Shown piece by piece: positions 47,398-57,650 of a DNA stretch of 64,000 nucleotides. Below the pieces are notes generated by a model. It saw only the letters and a list, made by a program, of their open reading frames with translations, was not told where the DNA came from and made no database searches. The translations under genes and the position numbers were made by a program. The DNA lies in the NCBI RefSeq assembly GCF_004363305.1, contig NZ_SNZA01000005.1, positions 62,001 to 126,000 on the forward strand, given 5' to 3'. The stretch is from Marinomonas communis. Lineage in GTDB: Bacteria > Pseudomonadota > Gammaproteobacteria > Pseudomonadales > Marinomonadaceae. Each line of letters opens with the position of its first letter. The first letter of the stretch is position 1.

Positions 47398-47769
47398 CTA
47401 TGAATGCGCTTTAACAAACTTATCGATGAAAGTTCGTTCTTGCTCTGAAATCCTATGAAAGCTCATCTTCACATAATGCTTGTCATGCTCATTCAGAATA
47501 TCTGCAGAGGGAATGCAGATAGCTTTGATAAGTAAGCGTTTGCCTTCTTGCATTGCATTTAGTTCAAGCTTTACTTTCTTTGATCCCTGTAAGCCGATGG
47601 GGGATTCTACTTCGATTAAGTCGTGAGAGATGTGTGTGCAGTGGATGTCTGCAACTTGGCCATTGGTTAGGAACATCTTTCCTGTCCAGAAGCAGCGTAC
47701 ATAAGGTGAAGAGTGCTGTTTAACCACGTTTTTATTATCCGTTAAATCGTCTAAAACTAAACTCGACAC
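47398..47769 (-). CDS. PilZ-like domain protein, degenerate c-di-GMP site
   Basis: A 123-residue protein with an all-beta PilZ-like pattern: VRCFWTGKMFLTNGQ, then an IEVESPIGLQGSKKVKLEL strand pair and YVKMSFHRIS at the end. The canonical RxxxR and (D/N)xSxxG motifs are not clearly present; CTHISHDLIEV stands where the second should be. Binding of c-di-GMP is therefore doubtful. It follows nth on the same strand by 54 bases. The assignment is moderate; it could be an unrelated small beta-barrel protein. Confidence 0.6.
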   Translation of the reverse strand: MSSLVLDDLTDNKNVVKQHSSPYVRCFWTGKMFLTNGQVADIHCTHISHDLIEVESPIGLQGSKKVKLELNAMQEGKRLLIKAICIPSADILNEHDKHYVKMSFHRISEQERTFIDKFVKAHS

Positions 47770-47823
47770 ATTATAGTGCTTTATGCTGATGTTGTAACAG
47801 TCTGTTACGTCAGTAGAAAGCTG

Positions 47824-48459
47824 CTAAGTAGAGGTTTTCTCTTTAAATTCACACAAGTCTTCTATTATGCAGGCATCACATTTTGGTTTACGTGCGGTGC
47901 AGATATAGCGGCCGTGAAGGATTAGCCAATGGTGAGCGTCCAGCAGGAACTCTTTTGGTACAAAGCGTAGCAGTTTGTCTTCTACTTCCAGTACGTTCTT
48001 ACCAGGGGCTATTTTCGTGCGGTTGGAAACGCGGAAAATGTGGGTGTCGACCGCCATAGCAATCTGACGAAAAGCCGTGTTCAGTACCACGTTAGCAGTC
48101 TTGCGACCAACGCCCGGAAGTGCTTCTAGCTCTTCGCGGGTTTGTGGAACTTCACTGTTGTGCTTTTCGATAAGGATTTTGCATGTCTTGATAGCGTTCT
48201 CAGCTTTGGCGTTAAATAAGCCGATAGTCTTGATGTATTCCTTTAGGCCATCGACTCCTAGTGCGTACATTTTCTCTGGGGTGTCTGCGATAGGGAAAAG
48301 GTGGCGTGTAGCTTTGTTCACGCTTACATCAGTGGCTTGTGCCGAGAATAAAACAGCGATCAGTAATTCAAAAGGGGAGCTGTATTCAAGCTCAGTGACA
48401 GGATTTGGGTTCTCTGCACGTAAACGTGTGAAGATTTCTTGTCGCTTGGCTTTGTTCAC
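47824..48459 (-). CDS. nth: Endonuclease III
   Basis: A 211-residue DNA glycosylase/AP lyase for oxidised pyrimidines. The helix-hairpin-helix LPGVGRKTANVV holds the catalytic lysine, VDTHIFRVSNR the aspartate, and the C-terminal C-x6-C-x2-C-x5-C (CTARKPKCDACIIEDLC) binds a 4Fe-4S cluster. The gene lies 22 bases after rnfE, the same rnf-nth order as in E. coli and many gammaproteobacteria. Confidence 0.97.
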   Translation of the reverse strand: MNKAKRQEIFTRLRAENPNPVTELEYSSPFELLIAVLFSAQATDVSVNKATRHLFPIADTPEKMYALGVDGLKEYIKTIGLFNAKAENAIKTCKILIEKHNSEVPQTREELEALPGVGRKTANVVLNTAFRQIAMAVDTHIFRVSNRTKIAPGKNVLEVEDKLLRFVPKEFLLDAHHWLILHGRYICTARKPKCDACIIEDLCEFKEKTST

Positions 48460-48481
48460 GGTTTCCCCTTTTATAAATGAT

Positions 48482-49237
48482 CTAGTCGGTTACACGAACA
48501 CGACGAGAAACTTTTTCTTGGCCTGCTTGTTCAGCAGCAATGCGTTTCTTCTCTTTCTCATCGTAGTAGTTCTTGATAGCAATCAGCAGCCCCAGTCCGA
48601 TAAACGCGCCTGGGGGTAAGATGGCAAACAACACATTCGGATAATCACTGAAAATCGTCAGCTTCCAACTGGTTGCCATATCACCAAATAACAAATGCAT
48701 ATCAGAGAATAGAGTCCCCTGACCAATCAGCTCACGCATACCGCCAAGTAACATTAAGACGATAGTAAAGCCCGCGCCCATATATAAACCATCTGCGATG
48801 GAAGGTAGTAAAGGGTTACGACTGGCAAACGCGTCGGCACGTCCTAGAATCGCACAGTTGGTCACGATCAATGGGATAAAGATACCTAGAATCTGGTAAA
48901 GCTCGTAAGTATAGGCCTGCATGATTAACTCTATACAGGTGGTGAACGAGGCGATAATCATAACGAAAGCTGGTAAACGTACTGCTTCCGAAACATAGTT
49001 ACGAATCAGAGAAACAACCATGTTAGAGCCAAGCAATACAACGGTGGTTGCCAGACCTAAGCCAATGGCATTGACCACAGTACTGGTAACCGCCAGCAAT
49101 GGACAAAGGCCGAGAAGCTGAACCAGGGCAGGGTTGTTCTTCCAAATGCCGTTGTAAAGAATTTCACGGTAATCTGGGCCCGTTGGTGCTGGGTTCTCAA
49201 CGGGAGTATCTGGGGCTAAAGAGTCTTGAGCGCTCAT
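48482..49237 (-). CDS. rnfE: Rnf/Rsx electron transport complex subunit E
   Basis: A 251-residue membrane subunit with about six helices, homologous to RnfA and NqrD. It has [24 protein letters not shown] and [17 protein letters not shown], the latter carrying one of the membrane-embedded iron ligating cysteines shared with RnfA. The N- and C-terminal extensions are hydrophilic. It lies 8 bases after rnfG and before nth. Confidence 0.95.
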   Translation of the reverse strand: MSAQDSLAPDTPVENPAPTGPDYREILYNGIWKNNPALVQLLGLCPLLAVTSTVVNAIGLGLATTVVLLGSNMVVSLIRNYVSEAVRLPAFVMIIASFTTCIELIMQAYTYELYQILGIFIPLIVTNCAILGRADAFASRNPLLPSIADGLYMGAGFTIVLMLLGGMRELIGQGTLFSDMHLLFGDMATSWKLTIFSDYPNVLFAILPPGAFIGLGLLIAIKNYYDEKEKKRIAAEQAGQEKVSRRVRVTD

Positions 49238-49245
49238 AATCGATC

Positions 49246-49863
49246 CTAACGCGACAACAACGCGTCTTTGTTCTCATTAAAATAAAGTAACGTATTTTTC
49301 ACCGCACGAACGACCGCTCGTGGCGTGATGGTGGCGCCTGTAAACTGGTCGAATTCACCACCATCTTTTTTCACGTTCCATTGCTTTAAGCTTGTGTTCT
49401 CAAGGGACTTGTCACCAAACGATAAAATCCATTTGGACTTTTGCAAATCCACTTTATCACCAAGTCCAGGGGTTTCTTTGTGGCTAATAACACGAGAGCC
49501 TGTGACGACACCGTTACGATCCACTGCCACGAGCAGATCAAGGTTGCCGTTATAGCCACCTGGAGCAATGGTCTCGAAAATGATTGCGCTTACTTGCCCA
49601 TCTTTGCGAGCAATAAAGGCTTGCACAGGTTCCGCGGAACCTAGCAATGGGTCTGCATCGAGCATGATATTCGCTTCAGCAAGGTTATTATCATAACGAT
49701 CAGCCGGTAGGATCTCGTTAAACGCTGATAGCTGTGCTTGCACAATATTGTCTTCGATGGTGTGTTCAGTCAGCTGGTGTGTCACCGCAATGAGGCCCGC
49801 AGTCATGACTGCGAAGATGCCTAAGCCGATACTGTTTTTACGAATAGAGTGGATGATATTCAT
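49246..49863 (-). CDS. rnfG: Rnf complex FMN-bearing subunit G
   Basis: A 205-residue protein with one N-terminal membrane helix and a periplasmic FMN-binding domain. The FMN is attached through the threonine of the (S/T)GAT motif, seen here as [12 protein letters not shown]. The upstream ETPGLGDK segment is also conserved. It overlaps rnfD by 1 base and precedes rnfE. It carries electrons between RnfD and the rest of the complex on the periplasmic side. Confidence 0.94.
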   Translation of the reverse strand: MNIIHSIRKNSIGLGIFAVMTAGLIAVTHQLTEHTIEDNIVQAQLSAFNEILPADRYDNNLAEANIMLDADPLLGSAEPVQAFIARKDGQVSAIIFETIAPGGYNGNLDLLVAVDRNGVVTGSRVISHKETPGLGDKVDLQKSKWILSFGDKSLENTSLKQWNVKKDGGEFDQFTGATITPRAVVRAVKNTLLYFNENKDALLSR

Positions 49864-50921
49864 TATTTCTCACCCCCAATCGTTAGGCCTTTCTTGGCTT
49901 TCTTATGACCGTAGGCACGAGGCTGTGTGTAGTAGTCAATCAATGGCGCAGCAAAGTTCATAAGCAGCACACCGAATGCGACACCGTCAGGGTAGCCGCC
50001 CCAAGTACGAATCACGTATACCAAAATACCAATGCCAGCACCGTATACCAATTTACCACGGTTACTGGTGCAAGAGCTCACTGGGTCAGTGGCAATAAAG
50101 AATGCGCCCAGCATCGCTGCGCCAGAGGTTAGGTGAAAGACTGGTGATGCTGCATTGCTAGGGTCAATGATATAGAAAAGACCAGAGATCAGCGCCAGAG
50201 ACGCCAACATCGCCACAGGCGTATGCCAAGTGATGATGCGCAGTGCAATCAGGGCTAGACCGCCAACAAGGTAAGCTAGGTTAACGAACATCCAGCTAGA
50301 TAGATTGGCATCTTGAAGGCCTGGAACGCTGGCAAAGGCTTCACTCGACATCAATCCTTCTTTGTGTTTGAAAGCATCCAGTGGCGTCGCCATGGTGTAG
50401 GAATCCACCGTTGGCAGTGTGCCAAAGATCGCCGCTAAGCTGTCGCCAAAGCTTGGTGTCGCGCCTGCTTGGATTAAGTCTGAAGCGCCAATCCACTGGG
50501 TCATCGGCACAGGAAAAGACACAAGACAGATCGCATAACCGACCATCGCTGGGTTAAATGGGTTATTGCCCAAGCCGCCGTAGACTTGTTTCGCGAAAAT
50601 CACTGAAAAGGCGACGGCAGTCACGGTTAGCCACCAAGGTACGGTAGGTGGTAACGCGAGTGCCAGAAGTACCGCAGTCAATAATGCACTGTAGTCCTTT
50701 AAGAAGAAACCAATCGGGCGATTACGCAGCTTTAAAATAAGCGCTTCACTGAGCAGCGCTGTGATCCCTGCGATCACAAGATTGATTAGGGTGCCATAAC
50801 CAAAAAGCCATGTTTGTACCAAAAGACCTGGTACAGTGGCCAATATCACCATTTGCATGACCCAGGATGTACGTTGGCCTGCACGATGTGTATGAGGTGA
50901 GGTGATACGCAATAATGCCAT
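49863..50921 (-). CDS. rnfD: Rnf complex membrane subunit D
   Basis: A 352-residue integral membrane protein, close to the E. coli length (352). It resembles NqrB, with many helices, [20 protein letters not shown], and an [20 protein letters not shown] segment in the region where a second covalent FMN is attached to threonine. The start ATG follows the rnfC stop directly without spacing, indicating translational coupling. Confidence 0.95.
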   Translation of the reverse strand: MALLRITSPHTHRAGQRTSWVMQMVILATVPGLLVQTWLFGYGTLINLVIAGITALLSEALILKLRNRPIGFFLKDYSALLTAVLLALALPPTVPWWLTVTAVAFSVIFAKQVYGGLGNNPFNPAMVGYAICLVSFPVPMTQWIGASDLIQAGATPSFGDSLAAIFGTLPTVDSYTMATPLDAFKHKEGLMSSEAFASVPGLQDANLSSWMFVNLAYLVGGLALIALRIITWHTPVAMLASLALISGLFYIIDPSNAASPVFHLTSGAAMLGAFFIATDPVSSCTSNRGKLVYGAGIGILVYVIRTWGGYPDGVAFGVLLMNFAAPLIDYYTQPRAYGHKKAKKGLTIGGEK

Positions 50922-53900
50922 TTAACGATTCTCTTGCGTGTTAGTTAACTGTTCTAGTTTCGCTTCTTCTTCCTGCTGCTTTTGTTCGGCAGCGGAAAGT
51001 TCCTGTTGCAAAGATTCTGCAGAAGGATCCGCGTCTAGTTGACGTTTAAGTTTATTGACCTGTGCTTTTGCCAGTGCGGCCGCTACTTTTTGTTTCTTGA
51101 GACGCTCTTTAAATTCCGCATCGCCACTGCCATTGCTGTTCGCTTCAGCGGGTTTATTTGCGACTTGACCGCCGTTTTGTAGTGCTTGTTCAAGTTCTTC
51201 CGCGCGCGCTTTTGCTTTGCTGACTTGCTGCTCAAGACTGTCTTGGTCATCAGAGCCGAGTTCAACCGCTTTGGCTAACGCTTTTTCGGCTTTCTTAACC
51301 GCTGCTTTTGCGATGGCTGCATCGATTTTTAGTTTGCGAAGTGCATCTTCATCCACTGCGGGTGCTGCATTGTCAGCCGGAGCTGAATTGGCAACAGGTG
51401 CTGCCGTCGGTGCTTCAAGGGCTGCTAAGCGTGCTTCGGCGTCTTTTAGGTTCTTTTCAAACTCAACCACTTTGCCTTGCAGTTCACTGTTTTGCTCGTC
51501 TTCGGCTAACTGCTTTTGCAGTTTCTTCAGCTTGGTGCTGGCAAGGGCAACGTCGACTTTGGCCTTTTTGTACTCATCAGACATAGCGGGCTTCGCGGCC
51601 GGCGTGGCTTGAGCGGCTGGCGCGGTATCCAGACCGGCAAGTCGAGCTTCTGCTTCTTTAAGGGACTTTTCGAAGTCAGCCGCTTTGGCTTTTAACTCTG
51701 CGTTGTCAGGATCTTCTGTCAGCTGTTTCTGAACCTTTTTCAGTTTAGTGCTGGCGAGGGCAACATCGACCTTAGCTTTTTTGTACTCATCAGACATGGC
51801 CGGTTTCGCTGCTGGAGTGGCCGCTGCTGGTGCTGAATCAAGCTTGGCAAAGCGTGCTTCCGCTTCTTTCAGATCTTTTTCAAAGCCTTCTACCTTGGCT
51901 TTGATCTCAGCATTGTCAGGGTCTTCGGCCAATTGCTTCTGGGCTTTCTTAAGCTTGGTGCTGGCTAACGCCACATCGACTTTGGCTTTCTTGGCTTCAT
52001 CGCTGAGTGCAGGTCTCGCGGTTGCCGCAGGCGCTGCTTTGGCATTGCCGCCAAGCTTGTCGAACTTTTCTTCTGCTGCTTTCAAATCAGCTGCAAAGCC
52101 TGCAACTTTGTCTTTCAGCTCTTGGTTATCTGGGTCTTCCGCTAACTGTTTCTGAGCTTTTTTCAGCTTGGTGCTGGCCAATGCTACATCGACTTTGGCT
52201 TTCTTCGCTTCGTCACTTAGCGCTGGTGCCGCAGGCTTGCTAGCAGCGGGTGCTGGCGCTGCGGCAACTTTGGCTTCGAGATCCGCGATATCTTTCTTCA
52301 CAGCATCGACTTGCAGTTGCAAGGCCGAGATTTCTTCGGTGTGCTCTTTTTCTTGAGCTTCTAGCAGTGCTTTTTCCAGCTTCTTCAATTTAGCTTTGGT
52401 AATGGCTAAGTCGACTTTGGCTTTTTTCGCTGCATCGTCAGCAACTGGCGCTGCGGCAGCTGCCGCTTTCTCAGGCGCTGGCTTCGCTGGTTTTTTAGCG
52501 GCAGGTTTTGCTGCGCCTTGACGTGCTAAACGCTTCGCTTCTTTTTCAGCCGCTTCTGCTTCATGGCGTGCTTTACGTGCTTCAAAGCGTTGTTTAGCAA
52601 TGTCTGACTTCACTGCAGCTTCGCGGGCATCACGAATTTCGGCTTTTGTATGACGGTAGTATTGCACTAGAGGAATGCTACTAGGACAAACGTATGAACA
52701 GGCGCCACACTCGATACAATCAAATAAATTATAGTGCTCAGCTTTCTCGTGTTCTTGGCTCTTTGAGAACCAAAGTAATTGCTGAGGCAACAGACTTGCA
52801 GGGCAGGCTTGTTCACACATGCCGCATCGAATACAAGCTTGCTCAGGGTTGGGTGGTGGCAATTCTTTCTTGGTCGCCGCGAGTACACAGTTCGTGGTTT
52901 TTACCACCGGAACGTTCGCAGAATCGAGCGTAAAGCCCATCATGGGGCCACCCATGACTAAGCGGCTGAGTTTATTGTCCTCAATGTCCGCATAATCAAG
53001 TAAATGATCAATCGGCGTACCCAATAGTACTTCAACGTTTTGCGGTGCTTTTAGTGCATCTCCCGTTAAGGTTGTAAAGCGAGAAATCAGTGGGCGTCCG
53101 AACTGAATGGCTTCGTATACGCTGACACAGGTGCCGACGTTTTGACACAAAATACCGATATCCGCTGGGTATTGACCACTTGGGACTTCTTTATCAGTCA
53201 GCAGTTTAATTAACTGCTTCTCGCCACCGGAAGGGTACTTGGTGGGCACGACTGCAACTTGAATGCTGCTCTGGCGTTCACGAATGATCTGTTGCAGAGC
53301 AGCGATCGCTGTAGGCTTGTTATCTTCAATACCGATGACGACATTGTCTGCTTCCACAAGGTGTTGCAGGATCTCAATACCCAGGATCAACTCAAGCGTC
53401 TTTTCACGGATCAACATGTCGTCAGCGGTGATATATGGCTCACATTCCGCTGCGTTGATGATGAAGTGTGTCAATGGGTGCTTATGTGCACCTTGAAGCT
53501 TAACGTGGGTTGGGAAGCCAGCGCCCCCCATACCAATGATGCCTTTTTCTGCTAAGAAGGCTAGCACATCCGTTTTGCTGACGGATTGCCAATCATTTAA
53601 CGGCTCAAGCTCTGTCCACTCATCTGCGTTATCTGGCGTTAGAATGATACAGATATCACTTAAGCCCGATGGGTGTGCGACAGGACGTGACTCAATGGCT
53701 TGGATCGTTCCAGAAGTCGGCGCATGTAAAAAGCTCGACAGGAAGCCATTATTAATCGCAATTGCTTGGCCTTTTTTAACATGAGCACCTACTTCAACCA
53801 GTGGGCGAGAGGCTTGACCAATGTGTTGACCTAACGGCAGAACAAGCTCTTTGGGTAAGCTTGGCTTACCCAAAGGTAGTTGTAGTGATTGCACTTTGTT

Positions 53901-53951
53901 TTCAGGTGGGTGAATGCCGCCATGAAAAGAAAAGATCTGTGGAGATTGCAT
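50922..53951 (-). CDS. rnfC: Rnf complex NADH/flavin subunit C with expanded repeat tail
   Basis: A 1009-residue subunit, longer than E. coli RsxC (740). Residues 1 to about 450 are the conserved part, with the nucleotide-binding GIIGMGGAGFPTHVK and two 4Fe-4S motifs, CIRCGMCEQACP and CIECGACSYVCP. The remaining 550 or so residues are an Ala/Lys/Glu-rich helical tail made of about seven units beginning KKAKVDVALASTKLKK-like; four central units are almost identical. The core takes electrons from NADH or ferredoxin. The tail's role is unknown. It overlaps rnfB by 1 base. Confidence 0.95.
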   Translation of the reverse strand: MQSPQIFSFHGGIHPPENKVQSLQLPLGKPSLPKELVLPLGQHIGQASRPLVEVGAHVKKGQAIAINNGFLSSFLHAPTSGTIQAIESRPVAHPSGLSDICIILTPDNADEWTELEPLNDWQSVSKTDVLAFLAEKGIIGMGGAGFPTHVKLQGAHKHPLTHFIINAAECEPYITADDMLIREKTLELILGIEILQHLVEADNVVIGIEDNKPTAIAALQQIIRERQSSIQVAVVPTKYPSGGEKQLIKLLTDKEVPSGQYPADIGILCQNVGTCVSVYEAIQFGRPLISRFTTLTGDALKAPQNVEVLLGTPIDHLLDYADIEDNKLSRLVMGGPMMGFTLDSANVPVVKTTNCVLAATKKELPPPNPEQACIRCGMCEQACPASLLPQQLLWFSKSQEHEKAEHYNLFDCIECGACSYVCPSSIPLVQYYRHTKAEIRDAREAAVKSDIAKQRFEARKARHEAEAAEKEAKRLARQGAAKPAAKKPAKPAPEKAAAAAAPVADDAAKKAKVDLAITKAKLKKLEKALLEAQEKEHTEEISALQLQVDAVKKDIADLEAKVAAAPAPAASKPAAPALSDEAKKAKVDVALASTKLKKAQKQLAEDPDNQELKDKVAGFAADLKAAEEKFDKLGGNAKAAPAATARPALSDEAKKAKVDVALASTKLKKAQKQLAEDPDNAEIKAKVEGFEKDLKEAEARFAKLDSAPAAATPAAKPAMSDEYKKAKVDVALASTKLKKVQKQLTEDPDNAELKAKAADFEKSLKEAEARLAGLDTAPAAQATPAAKPAMSDEYKKAKVDVALASTKLKKLQKQLAEDEQNSELQGKVVEFEKNLKDAEARLAALEAPTAAPVANSAPADNAAPAVDEDALRKLKIDAAIAKAAVKKAEKALAKAVELGSDDQDSLEQQVSKAKARAEELEQALQNGGQVANKPAEANSNGSGDAEFKERLKKQKVAAALAKAQVNKLKRQLDADPSAESLQQELSAAEQKQQEEEAKLEQLTNTQENR
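50950..52450 (-). repeat. In-frame tandem repeat tail of rnfC
   Basis: About seven units of roughly 70 codons. The four central copies (about 51400-52230) are near-identical at peptide level over KKAKVDVALASTKLKK, QKQL, EDPDN and AEARF/AEARL, spaced about 210 bases, and similar in DNA. The outer copies are more diverged, which suggests growth by unequal recombination at the centre of the array. Confidence 0.88.
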
Positions 53952-54547
53952 TAGTGCAGTACCTCCGTTTGTCGATCAGTGGCAATAATTTGTGCGGATT
54001 GAACGCCTACACCTTGAGGCTTATCCCATGACCAAGTGCGTGATGTCACTCCAACTTCTACCATATCAATACAATCTACTGGACAAGGCTCGACACAAAG
54101 GTCACAGCCGGTACATTCGTCAGAAATGACGGTATGCATTTGTTTTGCGGCCCCTAAAATCGCGTCAATAGGACAGGCCTGAATACACTTAGTACAACCG
54201 ATACATTCATCTTCACGGATGACGGCCACTTTTTTAACTGGTTCTTCGGCTTCGCCGCCTTCAAGCGGGATCGCTTCAACATCTAAAAGGTCTGCAAGGG
54301 CCTGAACTGTGGCTTGGCCGCCAGGAGGGCAGCGGTTGATGGCTTCACCATTGGAAATAGCTTCCGCATATGGACGACAGCCTGGGTGGCCACATTGGCC
54401 ACATTGAGTTTGTGGCAAAATCGCATCAATTTGATCAACGATAGGATCACCTTCGACGTGAAAGCGAACGTTGGCATAACCCAAAATCGCGCCAAAGACG
54501 AGGGCAAGAGCGACTAGGATTCCGATAGCAAGTAATACTGTAAACAT
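53951..54547 (-). CDS. rnfB: Rnf complex iron-sulfur subunit B
   Basis: A 198-residue subunit with an N-terminal membrane helix. An Fe-S domain ([16 protein letters not shown]) is followed by two ferredoxin-type 4Fe-4S motifs, [12 protein letters not shown] and [12 protein letters not shown]. It exchanges electrons with ferredoxin on the cytoplasmic side. It lies 9 bases after rnfA and overlaps rnfC by 1 base. Confidence 0.96.
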   Translation of the reverse strand: MFTVLLAIGILVALALVFGAILGYANVRFHVEGDPIVDQIDAILPQTQCGQCGHPGCRPYAEAISNGEAINRCPPGGQATVQALADLLDVEAIPLEGGEAEEPVKKVAVIREDECIGCTKCIQACPIDAILGAAKQMHTVISDECTGCDLCVEPCPVDCIDMVEVGVTSRTWSWDKPQGVGVQSAQIIATDRQTEVLH

Positions 54548-54556
54548 ATTAGGCTC

Positions 54557-55138
54557 CTAGATTTGCACCAGACCAGTGAAGCCCATGAACGCCAAGGCCA
54601 TTAGACCCGCTGTGATCATACCAATGGCTGAGCCTTTAAAAACCACTGGCACATCTGCCACGTTGATGCGTTCACGCATGGCTGAGAACAGAACCAAAAC
54701 GAATGAGAAGCCGACCGCTGCACCAAATCCATAGAGGATTGATTCTACGAAGTCATTTTGCTTAGACGTGTTTTGCAGTGCGACACCCAGCACGGCACAG
54801 TTTGTTGTAATCAAAGGCAAGAAAATACCTAAGACACGGTATAGAAGAGGGCTGGTTTTATGGACCACCATCTCAGTGAATTGCACCACAACCGCGATAA
54901 CCAAAATGAAGGAAATCGTTTTTAAGTACTCTAAGCCAAACGGCTTCAGAATGAATTCGAACGTTAGGTAACTACATAAGCTCGAAAGTGTCAGTACGAA
55001 TGTGGTTGCCATGGCCATACCAATGGATGTTTCCAGCTTGCTAGAAACGCCCATGAACGGGCAGAGGCCAAGGAATTGTACCAATACGAAATTGTTTACC
55101 AGTATGGTACTGACGAGTATTAAGAGATATTCAGTCAT
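54557..55138 (-). CDS. rnfA: Rnf complex membrane subunit A
   Basis: A 193-residue, six-helix membrane protein, the same length as E. coli RsxA. It begins [32 protein letters not shown] and carries [10 protein letters not shown], the cysteine half-site for the iron centre shared with RnfE. The frame continues upstream to a GTG at 55153, but ATG 55138 gives the family's exact N-terminus. It is the first gene of rnfABCDGE-nth. Confidence 0.96.
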   Translation of the reverse strand: MTEYLLILVSTILVNNFVLVQFLGLCPFMGVSSKLETSIGMAMATTFVLTLSSLCSYLTFEFILKPFGLEYLKTISFILVIAVVVQFTEMVVHKTSPLLYRVLGIFLPLITTNCAVLGVALQNTSKQNDFVESILYGFGAAVGFSFVLVLFSAMRERINVADVPVVFKGSAIGMITAGLMALAFMGFTGLVQI

Positions 55139-55309
55139 CTCGTGTCCAATCACTACAGTGGTGTCTAAAAGTAAAAAAGAACTGCTGACAAAACAGCATC
55201 AGCCAAGCGTAACTATACCAAGCTGCTTATAACTAACAAGACTAAAGCGCTGTGCATTTTAGTTTATTTTAGAATATGGATAGCACGTCGCAACCATAAA
55301 CTTTACTAA

Positions 55310-55353
55310 TGCTTAGTCAAAACAACGCCGCCTACATGACGTAGGCGGCGTTG
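55310..55353 (-). terminator. Terminator after metG
   Basis: A perfect 13-bp stem, CAACGCCGCCTAC/GTAGGCGGCGTTG (55323-55353), has a five-base loop. On the minus strand it is followed by TTTTGAC. It lies between metG and the rnf operon and separates their transcription. Confidence 0.8.
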
Positions 55354-55375
55354 CATGTACTGCGATGAGTTAGCC

Positions 55376-57424
55376 TTACATAACGCGTTGGCCAGGCTTC
55401 GCTCCATCATGTGGTTCAAGCAGATAAATTTCTTCACCGCCAGGGCCTGCTGCCAATACCATGCCTTCTGACAAGCCAAATTTCATTTTACGTGGCGCTA
55501 AGTTAGCAACCATGACCGTTAGTTTGCCTTCTAAATCTTCTGGCTTGTAAGCAGACTTAATGCCTGAGAAGACAGTGCGAGTTTCGCCGCCTAGATCTAG
55601 GGTTAGCTTTAATAGCTTGTTGGCTTTTTCAACGTGTTCAGCTTTGGCTATTTTCGCGATGCGTAAGTCAACTTTCGCAAATTCGTCAAAGTTGATTTCT
55701 GCTGCGATTGGCTCTTTGCTTAGCTCTGTTTCTTCAGCAGCAGTAGCTTGCTCTTTCGCTTGTGCTTCGGCTTCCGCCTCGGCTTTACCTTCTTCGATCA
55801 TAGCTTCGATCTGCGGTGCTTCAATGCGAGCCATCAATGCTTTGAACTTGTTGACTGATTTACCAAACAACAATTCGCCACGGTTGTCCCAAGTCAGTTC
55901 TTTGTTTAAGAAAGCTTCGGCATCAGCCACCATATTTGGCATCACTGGCTTCAAGTACGTTGCTAAGATGGCAAATAGATTCAGTGACACAGAACAGATT
56001 TCCTGTACTTGTGGCAAAGTTTCTTCGTTTTTCGCTTTCACCCATGGCTCTTCATCCGCGATATAGGTGTTGGCAATGTCTGCAAGGCGCATGATTTCAC
56101 GCATTGCTTTACCATATTCACGTGTTTCGTAAAGCTCAGCGATCAGATCACCTGCGTCAACGAACTCTTGAATCATGCTTTCTTGTGCAGGGTCTGCTTG
56201 CAGTTGGCCATCAAACTTCTTGTTGATAAAGCTTGCTGTACGGCTGGCAATGTTTACCACTTTGCCGACTACATCAGAGTTTACACGCTGTACGAAGTCA
56301 CCTAGGTTCAAATCGATATCATCGACACGAGAGTTCAGCTTCGCTGCGAAGTAGTAGCGTAGATACTGAGGGTCCAGGTGGTTTAGGTAAGTACGTGCCT
56401 TGATAAAAGTGCCACGAGACTTAGACATTTTCTCACCATCTACTGTTACATAGCCGTGCGCATTGACAGCCGTTGGTGTACGGTAGCCTGCACAATCCAG
56501 CATCGCAGGCCAGAATAGGGCGTGGAAGTTGATGATGTCTTTACCGATGAAGTGATAAAGCTCTGCTTTAGAGTCTTTGTTCCAGTATTCGTCGAATTCT
56601 AGGCCTTCTGTGCGGTCACAAAGGTTTTTAAAGCTAGCCATGTAGCCGATTGGTGCATCCAACCAAACGTAGAAGTACTTACCTGGTGCATCAGGAATTT
56701 CGAAACCGAAGTAAGGTGCATCACGGCTGATGTCCCACTCTTGTAGGCCAGAGTCTAGCCACTCTGCTAATTTGTTAGCAACTTGGTCTTGTAGCGTACC
56801 ACTGCGTGTCCACTCTTGTAGGAACTCTTGGAATTCTGGCAGTTTAAAGAAGTAGTGATCAGAAGACTTCTCAATCGGTGTTGCGCCAGAGTAAACCGAG
56901 CGTGGGTTGATCATCTCCATCGGTGTGTAGGTTGCAGAACACACTTCACAGTTGTCGCCGTACTGGTCTTCAGCTTTACACTTAGGGCAAGTACCCTTAA
57001 TGAAGCGATCCGCTAGGAACATTTCTTTTTCTGGGTCATAAGCCTGAGTAATTGAGCGAACTGAAATTTTGCCGTTATCGCGCAATGCTTTGTAGATTGA
57101 CTCAGACAGCTCACGGTTCTCTGGAGAGTGCGTTGAGTAGTAGTTATCGTAGCCAATGCCGAAGTCGTTAAAGTCAGCCATGTGTTCTTGGCGAACGCCA
57201 TCGATTAGTTGTTCTGATGTGATGCCGTTTTGCTCAGCTTTAATCATGATGGCAGTACCGTGTGCATCGTCAGCACATACCGCTGTACAAAGGTTGCCAC
57301 GTAGCTTTTGGAAGCGAACCCAAATATCCGTTTGAATGTGCTCCAGCATGTGACCTAAGTGAATAGAGCCGTTGGCGTAGGGAAGGGCACTGGTAACTAG
57401 AATTTTACGTTGCGGTTGAGCCAT
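55376..57424 (-). CDS. metG: Methionyl-tRNA synthetase
   Basis: A 682-residue class I synthetase of the E. coli type. It has the HIGH-equivalent HLGH in [15 protein letters not shown], a zinc-binding insert with CPKC and CEVC, the KMSKS loop ([11 protein letters not shown]) and a C-terminal tRNA-binding/dimerisation domain ([14 protein letters not shown]). Before that domain is an Ala/Glu-rich helical linker of about 35 residues. It is divergent from the mrp gene, an arrangement (metG-mrp) common in gammaproteobacteria. Confidence 0.97.
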   Translation of the reverse strand: MAQPQRKILVTSALPYANGSIHLGHMLEHIQTDIWVRFQKLRGNLCTAVCADDAHGTAIMIKAEQNGITSEQLIDGVRQEHMADFNDFGIGYDNYYSTHSPENRELSESIYKALRDNGKISVRSITQAYDPEKEMFLADRFIKGTCPKCKAEDQYGDNCEVCSATYTPMEMINPRSVYSGATPIEKSSDHYFFKLPEFQEFLQEWTRSGTLQDQVANKLAEWLDSGLQEWDISRDAPYFGFEIPDAPGKYFYVWLDAPIGYMASFKNLCDRTEGLEFDEYWNKDSKAELYHFIGKDIINFHALFWPAMLDCAGYRTPTAVNAHGYVTVDGEKMSKSRGTFIKARTYLNHLDPQYLRYYFAAKLNSRVDDIDLNLGDFVQRVNSDVVGKVVNIASRTASFINKKFDGQLQADPAQESMIQEFVDAGDLIAELYETREYGKAMREIMRLADIANTYIADEEPWVKAKNEETLPQVQEICSVSLNLFAILATYLKPVMPNMVADAEAFLNKELTWDNRGELLFGKSVNKFKALMARIEAPQIEAMIEEGKAEAEAEAQAKEQATAAEETELSKEPIAAEINFDEFAKVDLRIAKIAKAEHVEKANKLLKLTLDLGGETRTVFSGIKSAYKPEDLEGKLTVMVANLAPRKMKFGLSEGMVLAAGPGGEEIYLLEPHDGAKPGQRVM

Positions 57425-57650
57425 TATGATTAAGCCTGCTGGATTGTAATTTTAACGAATAAACGACGCCTCAAACTGAATGAAGATAGGTGAGGCGGAT
57501 TGTCTCTTATAATCTGAACGCGACATTATAAGTGGACGCAGATAACGTGCAAGCTTAAGGCTTGCTTTTCCGCATTTTGCCCCTATAAATGGGCGCAATT
57601 ACATTGAATTTTTGATCTGATGCGATGTGCATCAGGTGTGAGGAGAAGTT
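57425..57650. promoter_or_regulatory. Divergent metG / mrp control region
   Basis: A 226-base non-coding stretch with promoters for both genes. A GAGGAG ribosome-binding site lies 6 bases before the mrp ATG. No riboswitch or repeat is recognised. Confidence 0.4.

Noticed and set aside
48077-48619. 180-residue plus-strand frame over nth and rnfE
   Set aside because: Antisense to two well-identified genes; no recognisable product.
51400-52230. Regularly spaced repeats resembling a mobile or CRISPR structure
   Set aside because: About 210-base in-frame units continuous with rnfC coding sequence; no spacers or inverted ends.
51217-52356. Several long plus-strand open frames inside rnfC
   Set aside because: They are antisense shadows of the Ala/Lys-rich repeat coding sequence and have Ser/Ala/Leu-rich low-complexity products with no ribosome-binding sites.
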